NCBI GenBank assembly: GCA_016208315.1
Contig: JACQYF010000185.1
Span: forward strand, 1-64,000
Length of the DNA: 64,000 nt
Origin: Chloroflexota bacterium
GTDB lineage: Bacteria > Chloroflexota > Anaerolineae > UBA4142
Reading direction: 5' to 3'
Translations under genes and position numbers: made by a program
Shown here: positions 15,236 to 24,408 of the stretch, piece after piece
How the letters are laid out: every line of letters begins with the position of its first letter
Numbering within the stretch: the first letter of the stretch is position 1
The notes under the pieces: model-generated
Seen by the model: the letters and a program-made list of their open reading frames with translations, nothing else
Told to the model about the DNA's origin: nothing
Database searches by the model: none

Positions 15236-16573
15236 ATGGCTGAAAAAATAATTCCGCCTCCAAACCTAACCAGCCCTCAATTCAAATCACTCCTCGCCGA
15301 GTGCGTCCATTGCGGCTTGTGTTTGCAAGCGTGCCCGACCTACACGATTTTCAAAAAAGAAACCGACTCGCCGCGCGGGCGCATTCAATTGATGCAAGCC
15401 GCGTCGCAAGGGCGCATTCCGCTCAACGGCGCACTGCAAAAACATCTATCGCTTTGCTTGGCGTGTCGCTCCTGTGAAACCGCGTGTCCATCGGGCGTCA
15501 AGTACGGCGAACTCTATCAAACCGCGCGCAGCGCGCTTGAGGCAGCGCGCCAACCTGGGATGATTGAACGCGGTATCCGATGGCTTGCGCTCAAGCAAAT
15601 GATGCCGCACCCGGGTCGCTTGCGTTTTGTCGCGTGGTGGATGATTCTCTATGAACGCTTGGGCCTTCAAGCGTTGGTGCGCCGGTTGAATTTTCTGCCC
15701 AAGCATCTCAAGAATATGGAAGCGCTGTTGCCCGCGTTGTCGGCAAGTTTTCCCGATTATTCAAAGCCCGCGCCAGCCATCGGACAAAAGCGCGGCACGG
15801 TCGCATTTTTCTATGGATGTATTCAAGACGCGTTTCTCGCGCGTGTGAACACGGCGACGATTCGGGTGTTGCAACGCAACGGATACGAAGTGCATTTCCC
15901 GACTGGGCAAACGTGTTGCGGCGCGGCGCAACTTCACGCCGGCGAAGAAGAACTGGCGCGGCAACTCGCGCGGAAAAACATTGATACGTTCCTTATCTCC
16001 TCGCCTGTTGAGAACGGGGGAGGTACGGGTGGGGGTTACGATGCGGTCGTCAATAATGCCGGCGGGTGCGGCGCGGTGCTGAAAGAGTACGCGCATCTGT
16101 TTGAGCACGACGCGGCGTATGCGGACAAGGCGCGCCGATTTGTGTCGCAGGTTCAAGACCTGAGTGAATTCTTGGTCAACCACTTGAACAAGCCGCCGCA
16201 AGGCAAATTGCCCACCCGCGTGACGTATTCCGATTCGTGTCATTTGCGGCACGGACAAAAAGTCGTTGGACAGCCGCGCAAACTCATCAAGGCGATTCCA
16301 GGTATTCAGTTCGTCGAATTGGAAACGCCCGATCGCTGTTGCGGTAGTGCGGGTGTGTACAACATCGTGCAAGCCGACTCCGCGAACGAGATTCTTGATT
16401 TGAAAATGGCAGAGGTTGCCGCAACGGGCGCAGAAATTTTGGTGACGACGAATACGGGTTGTCATCTGCAACTCGACTACGGCGCGCGTAAAGCCAAACT
16501 CGCGCCGCGCGTTCAAGTAATGCATCTCGCCGAATTGCTCGAATTATCGTATCGTGCGGAAGAGGAAAGATAA
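15236..16573 (+). CDS. glcF: Glycolate/D-2-hydroxyacid oxidase iron-sulfur subunit (GlcF-like)
   Basis: 445 residues. Two N-terminal [4Fe-4S] motifs, CVHCGLCLQACP and CLACRSCETACP, are followed by two CCG domains (QTCCGAAQLHAG, DRCCGSAGVYN), the usual GlcF architecture. It passes electrons from the FAD subunit to the quinone pool or another acceptor. An extra SSPVENGGGTGGG stretch before YDAVVNNAGGCG is encoded by G-rich DNA at about 16000-16036 and looks like an in-frame repeat insertion. The FAD subunits follow at 16663 after a repeat. Confidence 0.9.
   Translation: MAEKIIPPPNLTSPQFKSLLAECVHCGLCLQACPTYTIFKKETDSPRGRIQLMQAASQGRIPLNGALQKHLSLCLACRSCETACPSGVKYGELYQTARSALEAARQPGMIERGIRWLALKQMMPHPGRLRFVAWWMILYERLGLQALVRRLNFLPKHLKNMEALLPALSASFPDYSKPAPAIGQKRGTVAFFYGCIQDAFLARVNTATIRVLQRNGYEVHFPTGQTCCGAAQLHAGEEELARQLARKNIDTFLISSPVENGGGTGGGYDAVVNNAGGCGAVLKEYAHLFEHDAAYADKARRFVSQVQDLSEFLVNHLNKPPQGKLPTRVTYSDSCHLRHGQKVVGQPRKLIKAIPGIQFVELETPDRCCGSAGVYNIVQADSANEILDLKMAEVAATGAEILVTTNTGCHLQLDYGARKAKLAPRVQVMHLAELLELSYRAEEER
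16000..16036. repeat. In-frame G-rich element inside glcF
   Basis: The segment CTCCTCGCCTGTTGAGAA followed by CGGGGGAGG and GGGTGGGGG resembles the GC-rich palindromic elements at 50256-50313 and 62400-62483. It adds about 12 residues where GlcF proteins usually have a short loop. The palindrome is degenerate here. Confidence 0.5.
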
Positions 16574-16576
16574 ATT

Positions 16577-16643
16577 GGACGCTGATGAACGCAGATCAAC
16601 GCAGATAGAAAAAATCAGTTTGAATCAGTGTTTATCTGTGTCC
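16577..16643. repeat. ACGCGGAT-type tandem/inverted element, copy 2 (diverged)
   Basis: Left arm GGACGCTGATGAACGCAGAT with a further unit, right arm with AATCAGTGTTTATCTGTGTCC. The arms are complementary with matching changes, so this is a variant unit rather than random decay. It starts 3 bp after the glcF stop. Confidence 0.7.
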
Positions 16644-16662
16644 AATAACTAGGAGCACTGCA

Positions 16663-19239
16663 TTGATTGACATAGCAAAATCGCTTCAATCGTTTTTAGA
16701 GCCAGACCAAATCATCACCGACCTCGCGGAGAAAATTCCATACGAAATTGATTCGGCGCTGGAACGCGGCAGTCCAGATGCGGTGGTGTTTCCACACACG
16801 ACCGAAGAGGTGAGCCGATTGGCGCGCTGGGCGTTTGAAAACAAAATGCCGCTGGTTGGGCGCGGCGCAGGCACAGGACGTTCGGGTGGCGCGGTGCCAG
16901 AGCGTGGCGGCATCGTCGTGGAATTTTCGCAGATGGATCGCCTGCTCGTACTCGACGCGGCGTCGCGAGTTGTCGTCGTTCAACCTGGGATGGTGAATCT
17001 CAACCTGGATAACATCGTCAAAGCCAAAGATTTGTACTATCCGCCCGACCCTTCTAGCGGGCGCGTGGCGACCATCGGCGGAAATGTTGCGGAGAATGCG
17101 GGTGGCCCCCATTGTTTCAAGTACGGCGTGACGACCAAGTACATCACCGGTTTGGAAATTGTGCTCGCCGATGGGCGCGTTGTGAACCTGGGTGGAAGCG
17201 CGCTCGATATTCCCGAATATGATTTCACTGGCGTTGTTACGGGCAGCGAAGGTACGCTCGCGCTCATCACCAAGATTCAGGCGCGCTTGTTGCGTCAGCC
17301 GCCAGGAATGCAAACGATGATGGCGGCGTTCGATTCGATTCGCGCCGCAGGCGATGCCGTTTCGGCGGTCATCGCGGCGGGTCTCGTTCCCGCCACGCTT
17401 GAGATGATGGATCAGAAAATAATGCAGTTCATCGAACAGTATGTCCACGCGGGGTTGCCTGTTCACGCCGGCGCGATGCTCATCGTCGAAGTGGATGGCG
17501 TCGCGGCGAGTCTATCGCCGCAGATTCAAGAGATTGCGCGCATTCTCGAAAAGCACGGTGGATTCGATTTGAAGATTGCGAACTCGGTTGAGGAACGAAA
17601 TGCGATTTGGCACGGGCGCAAGAGCGCAGGCGGCGCGTATCCGCATTACACCGTGGATAGCACCGTGCCGCGCAGTCGCATTGCCGACACATTGGAAGCG
17701 GCGAATGAAATCTGCGAGCGGCACGGCGTTAAAGTGGGACACGTGTTTCACGCGGGCGACGGGAATTTGCATCCTTCGATTATGGTTGACCCGGCGAATG
17801 AGGACCAAGTGGCGCGCGTGATGAAAGCGGGCGAAGAAATTTTAGAGCAAATTGTCTTGTGCGATGGCGCGATCAGCGGCGAGCATGGTATCGGAATCGA
17901 AAAACGTGAGGCGATGCCACTGATGTTCAACGAGGCGGAGTTGACGGCGTTGTGGGACATTAAGCAAGTTTTCGATCCGACGAATTTGATGAATCCTGGA
18001 AAGATTTTCCCGTCGAATGTGCCAGCGAAGTCCTGTCAGGTTTTCTCGGCTCCTTGGGAGCCGCATAACCTGACAAGTCTCGAAGCGGGCGATGTCTTCA
18101 CGCCGACAACGGCAGAACATACGGCACAGGGTCTGGTCGCTTTGTCGGCGCACAAACGAAAGGTCGTCATCAATCGAAAATCGGAAGACGGGGTGATGCT
18201 CGACACGAAAAAGTTAGCGGGCATCAAAAAATACGCACCTGATGATTTGTATGTAACGGTTGGCGCAGGCACGCGCTTGGAAGAGTTGCAAACTTTTTTG
18301 GCTAATGAAGGGCGACAGGTTGCGCTCGTTTCGCCGTGGCGCGAATCTACGGTGGGTGGACTCATCGCCGCAAACGTAAATTCGCCCCAACGCTTGCTCT
18401 ACGGTTGCATTCGCGATCAACTCTTGGCGGCAACCGTTGTTTTGAGCGATGGGCGAATCTTGCGCGCGGGACGTCCCGTCGTCAAGAATGTCGCGGGCTA
18501 TGATTTGCCCAAACTTTTGGTTGGCTCGTTTGGCACGCTTGGCTTGATGACCGATGTCACGCTCAAACTCTATCCGCGGGCGCGATGCAAACGCACATTA
18601 CTTGCGCCCATCGAAAAAATCGACGCGGGTCTGGCGATTGGCACACGGTTACTGTCGCGCGCGCTGGTTGCTTCGGCGCTTGTGCTTTACAAAGGCGATG
18701 CGTTGCCAGGTATAGCGCCATCGGGTTATGTGCTGGCGTACACGGCTGAAGGAGTTGTGGAAGAAGTTGATGCTGAGCTGGCGGAAGCGCGTACTATTCT
18801 GCGCGATGCAGGTCAATCGGCGATTGTCGAAAGTAATGATCTGAGCGGCACTGACTTGTGGCTGAAACTTTTAGGCAAGCTCGAAGCGCACACAATGCAA
18901 ATGCGCCTGGGCATTGCGCCCAAACAACTGTCATCGTTTGTCGTCGAACAATCGGCGACGCTGGATGCTGGCTCGTTTTTGCTCGATGTGCCGAGTGGTC
19001 TGGTGTATGCAACCGCCAAGTTGAGCAATGCGAGTGTAGCCAAAACGTGGGTCGCCGAGTTGCGGCACGCGGCGCTTGCCAGAAGCGGTTACGGTATCGT
19101 TATGACGATGCCAGACGCGTGGGCAAACGAAATCGAATGGTACGGCTATCGCCCTTCAGCAAGTGATTTGATGCAAGGACTCAAGATACGGTGGGATCCA
19201 CAAAGAATCTTGGGAATCAGTACTTTTCCCCTGAGCTAA
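16663..19239 (+). CDS. Fused GlcD-GlcE FAD-linked 2-hydroxyacid oxidase
   Basis: 858 residues from TTG 16663 (AGGAG upstream). Residues 1 to about 450 form a complete GlcD-like FAD_binding_4 plus FAD-oxidase C domain (GRGAGTGRSGGA, GGNVAENAGGPH, VFHAGDGNLHP, GEHGIGIEK, NPGKIFP). Residues from about 475 form a second, GlcE-like FAD domain (WRESTVGGLIAANV, VKNVAGYDLPKLLVGSFGTLG). In E. coli these are separate subunits. The join is encoded by a perfect 42-bp palindromic element at 18034-18075, so the fusion linker is partly repeat-derived. With GlcF it oxidises glycolate, lactate or a related 2-hydroxyacid. Confidence 0.88.
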   Translation: MIDIAKSLQSFLEPDQIITDLAEKIPYEIDSALERGSPDAVVFPHTTEEVSRLARWAFENKMPLVGRGAGTGRSGGAVPERGGIVVEFSQMDRLLVLDAASRVVVVQPGMVNLNLDNIVKAKDLYYPPDPSSGRVATIGGNVAENAGGPHCFKYGVTTKYITGLEIVLADGRVVNLGGSALDIPEYDFTGVVTGSEGTLALITKIQARLLRQPPGMQTMMAAFDSIRAAGDAVSAVIAAGLVPATLEMMDQKIMQFIEQYVHAGLPVHAGAMLIVEVDGVAASLSPQIQEIARILEKHGGFDLKIANSVEERNAIWHGRKSAGGAYPHYTVDSTVPRSRIADTLEAANEICERHGVKVGHVFHAGDGNLHPSIMVDPANEDQVARVMKAGEEILEQIVLCDGAISGEHGIGIEKREAMPLMFNEAELTALWDIKQVFDPTNLMNPGKIFPSNVPAKSCQVFSAPWEPHNLTSLEAGDVFTPTTAEHTAQGLVALSAHKRKVVINRKSEDGVMLDTKKLAGIKKYAPDDLYVTVGAGTRLEELQTFLANEGRQVALVSPWRESTVGGLIAANVNSPQRLLYGCIRDQLLAATVVLSDGRILRAGRPVVKNVAGYDLPKLLVGSFGTLGLMTDVTLKLYPRARCKRTLLAPIEKIDAGLAIGTRLLSRALVASALVLYKGDALPGIAPSGYVLAYTAEGVVEEVDAELAEARTILRDAGQSAIVESNDLSGTDLWLKLLGKLEAHTMQMRLGIAPKQLSSFVVEQSATLDAGSFLLDVPSGLVYATAKLSNASVAKTWVAELRHAALARSGYGIVMTMPDAWANEIEWYGYRPSASDLMQGLKIRWDPQRILGISTFPLS
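18034..18075. repeat. 42-bp palindromic element at the GlcD-GlcE junction
   Basis: Outer arms TGTCAGGTT (18034-18042) and AACCTGACA (18067-18075) are perfect complements; inner arms CGGCTCC and GGAGCCG are also perfect with a 3-nt loop. Its length, 42 bp, is a multiple of three, so the reading frame is kept. Confidence 0.85.
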
Positions 19240-19286
19240 GCATTGCCGGTCTTGAAACGCCTGCGTCCGCGCTTTGAGAGGTAATT

Positions 19287-19718
19287 ATGAAGTGGATAAC
19301 CCGTTCGCACGTGCATGTAGATCGCGTAGCGTGCCCGTGGCTGATCACCCGGTTCGTGGATAACGAAGCCGAATTTCTCTTCGTTCCCAAGAGCCAGGTA
19401 GACGCCGTCGCTGCGGAAACCGGCGCGATTCCGTTCGACGCGCCCGGCGCGGAATTGGGACACAAGGACGGGCGCTGCTCCTTCGAATCCATCCTCCTCA
19501 AATACGACCTGCAAGACCCGGCGCTAGGACGTCTGGCGAAAATCGTCCACGCCGCCGACATCGCGCAAGACCTCGAACAGGATCCGCTGGCCCGCGGCTT
19601 GGAAGCGATCGCGACGGGGTATGGGCTGCGCTATCCGAATGACGAAGAGAACCTATTGCGCCAATTCGAGGTGTACGACGCGCTGTATGCGTGGTGCCGA
19701 TTGCAAGTGGCCCGGTAG
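19287..19718 (+). CDS. ChrB C-terminal domain protein (chromate-resistance related)
   Basis: 143 residues that correspond to the ChrB C-terminal domain alone: RSHVHVDRVACPWLITRFVD, SFESILLKYDLQDPAL and VHAADIAQD are typical. In full-length ChrB this domain follows a regulatory N-terminal part and the gene sits beside the chrA transporter; neither is present here. Stand-alone versions are common and their function is unclear. GAGAGG lies before ATG 19287. Its stop codon is inside a palindrome at 19715-19741. Confidence 0.8.
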   Translation: MKWITRSHVHVDRVACPWLITRFVDNEAEFLFVPKSQVDAVAAETGAIPFDAPGAELGHKDGRCSFESILLKYDLQDPALGRLAKIVHAADIAQDLEQDPLARGLEAIATGYGLRYPNDEENLLRQFEVYDALYAWCRLQVAR

Positions 19719-19741
19719 GACAAGTTGTCAACTTGTCCTAC
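19715..19741. repeat. Perfect 12+3+12 palindrome over the chrB-like stop codon
   Basis: GTAGGACAAGTT, GTC, AACTTGTCCTAC. The TAG stop codon of the preceding gene is part of the left arm. No T-run, so not a classical terminator. Confidence 0.8.
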
Positions 19742-19774
19742 ATTTGTGGTAGCCAGGTACTCTGAACGCGGAGC

Positions 19775-19801
19775 AAGACCACCGAAAAGGTGGTCTTTTT
19801 G
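19775..19801 (+). terminator. Rho-independent terminator
   Basis: AAGACCACC (19775-19783) pairs with GGTGGTCTT (19789-19797) around GAAAA, followed by a T-run to 19801. Confidence 0.85.
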
Positions 19802-19903
19802 TTTGCGCCAGCTTCCATCATCATGGCGATGCGAGCGCGCCGGGTTGCGGCTATGATACAGCCGACGCGTGATTCGCGGATCATTTTCGAGGGAGTGAAG
19901 AGT

Positions 19904-21115
19904 ATGGCCAAGCGAATCGGTTTGTTGACGACCGGCGGCGATGCGCCCGGCCTGAACGTCTGCCTCAAAGCCATCATTAACAACGCGAGCGACGAAGGTT
20001 TTGAGGTGGTCGGTATCCGCAAGGGTTGGGAAGGGCTGCTGCGCTTCGATCCGGACAATCCCGCGACGCACGCAGAAAATGCGATGCTCTTGCCAAAGAT
20101 GCGCGTGCGGGATATTGATCGCGTCTCGGGTTCCTTTCTGCACTCGAGCCGCGTGGACCCCGGCTATGTCAGTCCCCACCTCGCGCCCCCGCATTTGCGC
20201 CCGTCGCAACTCACGAATCAGCCGCTCGACCTGACGAGACACATCCAACGCGCCATCGCCGCCCTCAACTTGCACGCGCTCGTTTTGCTCGGCGATACCT
20301 TTGGCCTTAACTATGCCATCCGACTGAGCCGCGAGGGCGTGCCGGTGATTGGCATCCCCAAGTCGGTTCACAACGACGTCTCCGGCAGCGATTACGCTCT
20401 GGGCTTTTCTACCGCGCTGGCGAGCGGCGTCCATTTTGTCCACGAGCTACGCGCCATGGCTGGCTCGCGTGAAGAAATCGCCGTGGTCGAGATGTTCGGT
20501 CGAACGTTCGGCCTTACTACGATGCTGATCAGTTTGCTCGCCGGCGCCGACCGCGTGCTGATTCCCGAAGTCCCGTTCGACCCCGAGCGATTGGCCGTGC
20601 TCTTGATGGAAGACAAGCGCGCGAATCCGAACAACTATGCCATTCTGGCGCTCAGCGAAGCCGTGAGCCTTGATCCGGCCAGAGCGTCCAAATACGATCC
20701 CGAGTTGTATCGCCGGGCCACCGCGCGCTGCTGCGCTCAGGACGAGGACGCCTATACGATCGCCGGCGAGCGCGCGATCGGACTCGGCGCGGCGGGCGGC
20801 GGCGCGGTGGTGACCGAGATTTTGGAAACCTTGCTGGCGCAGCGCCTGATCTTTCAACCGCTCACTTATTTGCTGCGCTTGGGCAAGCCCGACGGTCAGG
20901 ACATGCTCGGCGCGATGAACTTTGCAACGCTGACGGTCAAACTGATCGCCGCGAACAAGACCGGACGGCTGGTCGCCTATCGCCACGGCGAGAACTATGT
21001 GGACCTGCCGCTGGAGGTCGTGGCCGAGCGCAAGGGCAACATCAATCTCGCAGAGTTTTACGATGCCGCGAATTATCGCGCGCAGCCGGGCATTTTGTGG
21101 GCCGCGCGGATTTGA
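19904..21115 (+). CDS. Phosphofructokinase-family protein with altered catalytic motif
   Basis: 403 residues from ATG 19904 (GGGAGTG upstream). The PFK fold is clear: LLTTGGDAPGLN at the N terminus, EMFGRTFG, and IPEVPFDP. But the catalytic loop that reads PKTIDND or PGTIDND in active PFKs is PKSVHND here, so the general-base Asp (D127 in E. coli PfkA) is His156. The nucleotide/PPi motif GGDGT/GGDDT reads LGDTFG. Also about 80 residues longer than bacterial ATP-PFK. It could be a regulatory paralogue or an enzyme with another phosphoryl donor or acceptor. Confidence 0.8.
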   Translation: MAKRIGLLTTGGDAPGLNVCLKAIINNASDEGFEVVGIRKGWEGLLRFDPDNPATHAENAMLLPKMRVRDIDRVSGSFLHSSRVDPGYVSPHLAPPHLRPSQLTNQPLDLTRHIQRAIAALNLHALVLLGDTFGLNYAIRLSREGVPVIGIPKSVHNDVSGSDYALGFSTALASGVHFVHELRAMAGSREEIAVVEMFGRTFGLTTMLISLLAGADRVLIPEVPFDPERLAVLLMEDKRANPNNYAILALSEAVSLDPARASKYDPELYRRATARCCAQDEDAYTIAGERAIGLGAAGGGAVVTEILETLLAQRLIFQPLTYLLRLGKPDGQDMLGAMNFATLTVKLIAANKTGRLVAYRHGENYVDLPLEVVAERKGNINLAEFYDAANYRAQPGILWAARI

Positions 21116-21157
21116 CCCCCACCCCCGCACAGCAGGGGAGGGAGAGAAGGATGAAGG

Positions 21158-21883
21158 ATGAAAACCAACGGCAAGCCCCCTATTGTGCACGTTCAGGATG
21201 TGGTCAAGAAATTCCCGGTGGGGAACACGGAAATCACCATCCTGAAAGGCATTAGTTTTACCGTCGCCGATGGCGAGTTCGTTTCGATTGTCGGACCATC
21301 GGGCAACGGCAAGTCTACGCTGCTGAATATGATCACCGGCATTGATCGCCCGAGCCAGGGCCAGGTCACCGTAGCGGGCAATCCAATCGGCAAGATGAGC
21401 GAGGACGCGCTGGCGCGCTGGCGCGGCGAGAACCTCGGCATCATCTTTCAGTTCTTCCAAATGCTGCCCGGACTATCTCTCCTCAACAACGTCGTCCTGC
21501 CGATGGACCTCGCGAACAAGTACAAGGCCAAAGAGCGCCGCGACCGCGCAATGCACCTGTTGGACATGGTGGGTCTGGCCGATCAGGCGAGCAAGCTGCC
21601 CGCGCTCGTCAGCGGCGGACAGCAGCAGCGCGCCGCTGTCGCCCGCGCCCTCGCCAACGATCCGCCGCTCATCGTCGCCGACGAGCCGACCGGCAATCTC
21701 GACTCGGCGTCCGCGCGCATCGTCTTTGACTTGTTTCAGAATCTCGTCAAACAAGGCAAGACCTTGCTGATGGTCACGCACGACAAGGAGCTGGCCCGCG
21801 AGGTGCCGCGCAAGATTGAGATCATGGACGGTCGCATCACGCGCGACGATTATTTGGGCAACGGGAATTGGGCGGGGCATTAG
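21158..21883 (+). CDS. ABC transporter ATP-binding protein (MacB/LolD type)
   Basis: 241 residues. Walker [11 protein letters not shown]-loop in [13 protein letters not shown], signature [16 protein letters not shown], Walker [13 protein letters not shown] and the His switch MVTHDKE are intact. The NLDSASA stretch after Walker B is typical of LolD/MacB-type ATPases that energise lipoprotein, peptide or drug export without moving substrate through the membrane. The FtsX-type permease follows 17 bp later. A GC-rich repeat-like stretch (21115-21146) separates it from the PFK-like gene. Confidence 0.93.
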   Translation: MKTNGKPPIVHVQDVVKKFPVGNTEITILKGISFTVADGEFVSIVGPSGNGKSTLLNMITGIDRPSQGQVTVAGNPIGKMSEDALARWRGENLGIIFQFFQMLPGLSLLNNVVLPMDLANKYKAKERRDRAMHLLDMVGLADQASKLPALVSGGQQQRAAVARALANDPPLIVADEPTGNLDSASARIVFDLFQNLVKQGKTLLMVTHDKELAREVPRKIEIMDGRITRDDYLGNGNWAGH

Positions 21884-21900
21884 AGTCCCCTGGGGGTATC

Positions 21901-24306
21901 ATGGGTGTGATTTGGCAAAAGGTGTGGTTCGATCTGTGGCATAACAAGATGCGGACGCTGCTGGCGGTCATCAGCATAGCGGTCGGCGTGTTTGCGGTGG
22001 GCGCTATCTTCGGCATGAATGACCAGATGCTAACCGCGATGGATACCTCGCACCGCAGCGATCGGCCCCAGCATCTCACGATGTATTTCAACATGCCGGT
22101 TGACCGCGATATCGTGCTTGCGCTCCGCAAAGTGCCCGGCGTGGAAGATATCGAGTCAAGCAACGCCGTCAACATCCGATACCGATTTCCCGGTCAAGAG
22201 AACTGGCATCAAGGCGTCATGATGATGCGCGATGACTATCGCAATCAGAAATACCAACTCCTGCGACTCAAAGCCGGCGCGTGGCCCAAAGGGGACGGCA
22301 TCGCGATGGAATTCATGCAAGCCGACTACTACCACGTCAATCTCGGCGATCAGGTCATTTTTGAAATTGGAAAGAAGGAACACGCACTGCCGGTCACAGG
22401 CACGATCCGCCACCCCTTCACGCCGCCCCCTTCGCTGGGTTATGACCTGACGTTCTTTTTCACCGATGCCGCGGGGATGGAACGCTTTGGATTGCCGCAA
22501 GGCAAATTTACCGGCATGATGGCTCGCGTGACGCCGTACAGTCTGGAACACGCCAAGCAGGTCGCGTCCGACATCAAGGATCGCCTCGCGACCAAAGACA
22601 TTGGCGTTGCTTCGACACAGTACCAGAACCCGGACAAACACTGGGGCCGCGTGTTCATGGATTCGTTCGTGCTGGTCCTCGAAGTGATGGCGGTCGTATC
22701 CCTTGTGCTGAGCACGGTCCTGGTTCTCAATACGTTCATGGCGCTTATCACCCAACAGACCAACCAAATCGGGATGCTCAAGGCCGTGGGCGGGACGAGC
22801 CGGACGGTCATCCAAATCTACCTGTCCGGCGCCCTGGTTTACGGCGCGCTCGCGCTCTTGATTTCTTTCCCGCTCGGCGCGTTGACGGCGTTTAGCGTCT
22901 CGCAAGGATTTCTCGCGTTGTTCAATATCCCTTACGAACAGTTTCAGATTTCAGACAAAGCCATCGTCTTTCAACTGATCGCCGCGTTGGTCGTGCCGCT
23001 GCTCGCCGCGCTGTGGCCGGTGCTGCAAGGCGCGTCCATCAGCGTGCGCGAGGCGATGGCGAGTTACGGCTTGGGCGGGGACTTTGGGATGGGGCGCTTT
23101 GACCGGCTGGTCGAGCGGGTGGGCCGGCATTTGCTGCCGTCCCACTATGCCGCGGCGCTCGCCAACACGTTCCGGCGCAAAGGGCGCTTGATCCTCACCG
23201 AGTTGGTGCTCGTCGTCGCGGGCGCGATGTTCCTGATGCTGATGGCGTTGAATTCTTCGATCAATGCCACGGTAGACGCAGAACTCGCGCGGCGGGACTA
23301 TGCCGTTACGGTCGAATTCGAACGCATTCAGCGGATTGATCGCGCCGTGCCGATTGCCTACGAACTGGAAGAGGTCGAAAAAGCCGAGATGCTCTTCGCG
23401 CACTCGGTGAGTATTCTGCAACAGGGGCAGCGGACGAAGGAAGCCGGCATTGCTTCGCAACTCATCGGCGCGCCGCCCGAAGACCCGATGTACGTTCCCC
23501 GAATCGTGGCCGGGCGCTGGATTCGGCCCGGCGACGAGCGGGTGATCGTCGTCAACAAAGAAGTCGCGGACGACAACGGTCTTAGCATCGGCGATGTCGT
23601 GAGTCTCGATCTCGCAGAATTGGGGCGCAGCGATTGGGAGATTATCGGGCTACACAAGGCGATTGGGACCGGCGAGTATTCGGTCAACAATGTCTACGCG
23701 CCTCGTCAAGCGGTGTTGGCGGCGACCAACCGCACGGGCCGCGGCGTGGCGGTCCTGGTCAAGACGCGACAACACGATGACGCGACCATCCGCGCGGTCG
23801 CCGACAAGCTGCAGGCATTGTACGCCCAGCGCAACATGAAAGTGATCGCGATTACGACGCGGCCCGGCGACCGCACGCAGATGCAAATGCAATTCGTCAT
23901 CGTCGTCTATATGCTGCTCGCGATGGCGATTCTCGCCGCGCTGGTCGGCGGCATCGGGCAAATGGGCGCGCTGTCCATCGGCGTCATCGAGCGCACCAAA
24001 GAGATCGGCATCTTGCGCGCGGTCGGCGCGCGGTCCGGGACGATCATGCGGATGTTCATGTTGGAGGGCGTTTTGCAGGGCGCGCTGAGTTGGCTGTTCG
24101 CGCTGCCGATTTCACTCGTGTTTGCCCCGCTGCTCGGCGGCAATTTGGGACGCATCATGTTCGGGGCGAATTTGGAATATCAGTACGATACTCAATCGGC
24201 CGTGCTGTGGTTAGTCGTCGTCCTCGTCATCGGCGCGCTGGCGTCCATCGGCCCGGCGCGCAGCGCGACGAAAATCAGCGTGCGGCAGAGTCTGGCATAC
24301 GAGTGA
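21901..24306 (+). CDS. FtsX/MacB-family ABC transporter permease
   Basis: 801 residues from ATG 21901. Two FtsX-like permease domains: an N-terminal membrane helix near residues 18-38, a MacB_PCD periplasmic domain, a first three-helix block near 255-390 (VSLVLSTVLVLNTFMALIT onward), then a second helix near 445, periplasmic domain and a final three-helix block near 670-790. This duplicated layout is typical of LolCE-like fused permeases. Works with the ATPase encoded just upstream as an exporter or mechanotransmission complex. The stop codon is the first base triplet of a repeat element. Confidence 0.92.
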   Translation: MGVIWQKVWFDLWHNKMRTLLAVISIAVGVFAVGAIFGMNDQMLTAMDTSHRSDRPQHLTMYFNMPVDRDIVLALRKVPGVEDIESSNAVNIRYRFPGQENWHQGVMMMRDDYRNQKYQLLRLKAGAWPKGDGIAMEFMQADYYHVNLGDQVIFEIGKKEHALPVTGTIRHPFTPPPSLGYDLTFFFTDAAGMERFGLPQGKFTGMMARVTPYSLEHAKQVASDIKDRLATKDIGVASTQYQNPDKHWGRVFMDSFVLVLEVMAVVSLVLSTVLVLNTFMALITQQTNQIGMLKAVGGTSRTVIQIYLSGALVYGALALLISFPLGALTAFSVSQGFLALFNIPYEQFQISDKAIVFQLIAALVVPLLAALWPVLQGASISVREAMASYGLGGDFGMGRFDRLVERVGRHLLPSHYAAALANTFRRKGRLILTELVLVVAGAMFLMLMALNSSINATVDAELARRDYAVTVEFERIQRIDRAVPIAYELEEVEKAEMLFAHSVSILQQGQRTKEAGIASQLIGAPPEDPMYVPRIVAGRWIRPGDERVIVVNKEVADDNGLSIGDVVSLDLAELGRSDWEIIGLHKAIGTGEYSVNNVYAPRQAVLAATNRTGRGVAVLVKTRQHDDATIRAVADKLQALYAQRNMKVIAITTRPGDRTQMQMQFVIVVYMLLAMAILAALVGGIGQMGALSIGVIERTKEIGILRAVGARSGTIMRMFMLEGVLQGALSWLFALPISLVFAPLLGGNLGRIMFGANLEYQYDTQSAVLWLVVVLVIGALASIGPARSATKISVRQSLAYE

Positions 24307-24404
24307 ACAGTGAACAGTAAGCAGTGAACAGTAAGCAGTAAACAGTATTCAGTATTCAGTATTCAGCATTCGTAACCGTTGACTGTTGACTGTTGACTGT
24401 TTAC
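24304..24404. repeat. AACAGT-type tandem/inverted element, copy 1
   Basis: The left arm has ten degenerate 7-nt units (GAACAGT, AAGCAGT, ATTCAGT variants); the right arm has GACTGTT repeated three times and GTTTAC. The arms can pair. The permease stop codon (24304-24306) is the first unit. Same family as 42790-42866. Confidence 0.85.
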
Positions 24405-24408
24405 CGGA

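Noticed and set aside
22156-22905. Minus-strand frame inside the FtsX permease gene
   Set aside because: Its composition (many Arg, His and Gln) is typical of a shadow frame and the permease is well supported.
24304-24404. Could be a small CRISPR array
   Set aside because: Units are only 7 nt with no spacers of regular length, and the second half is the complement of the first; this is a tandem/inverted element.
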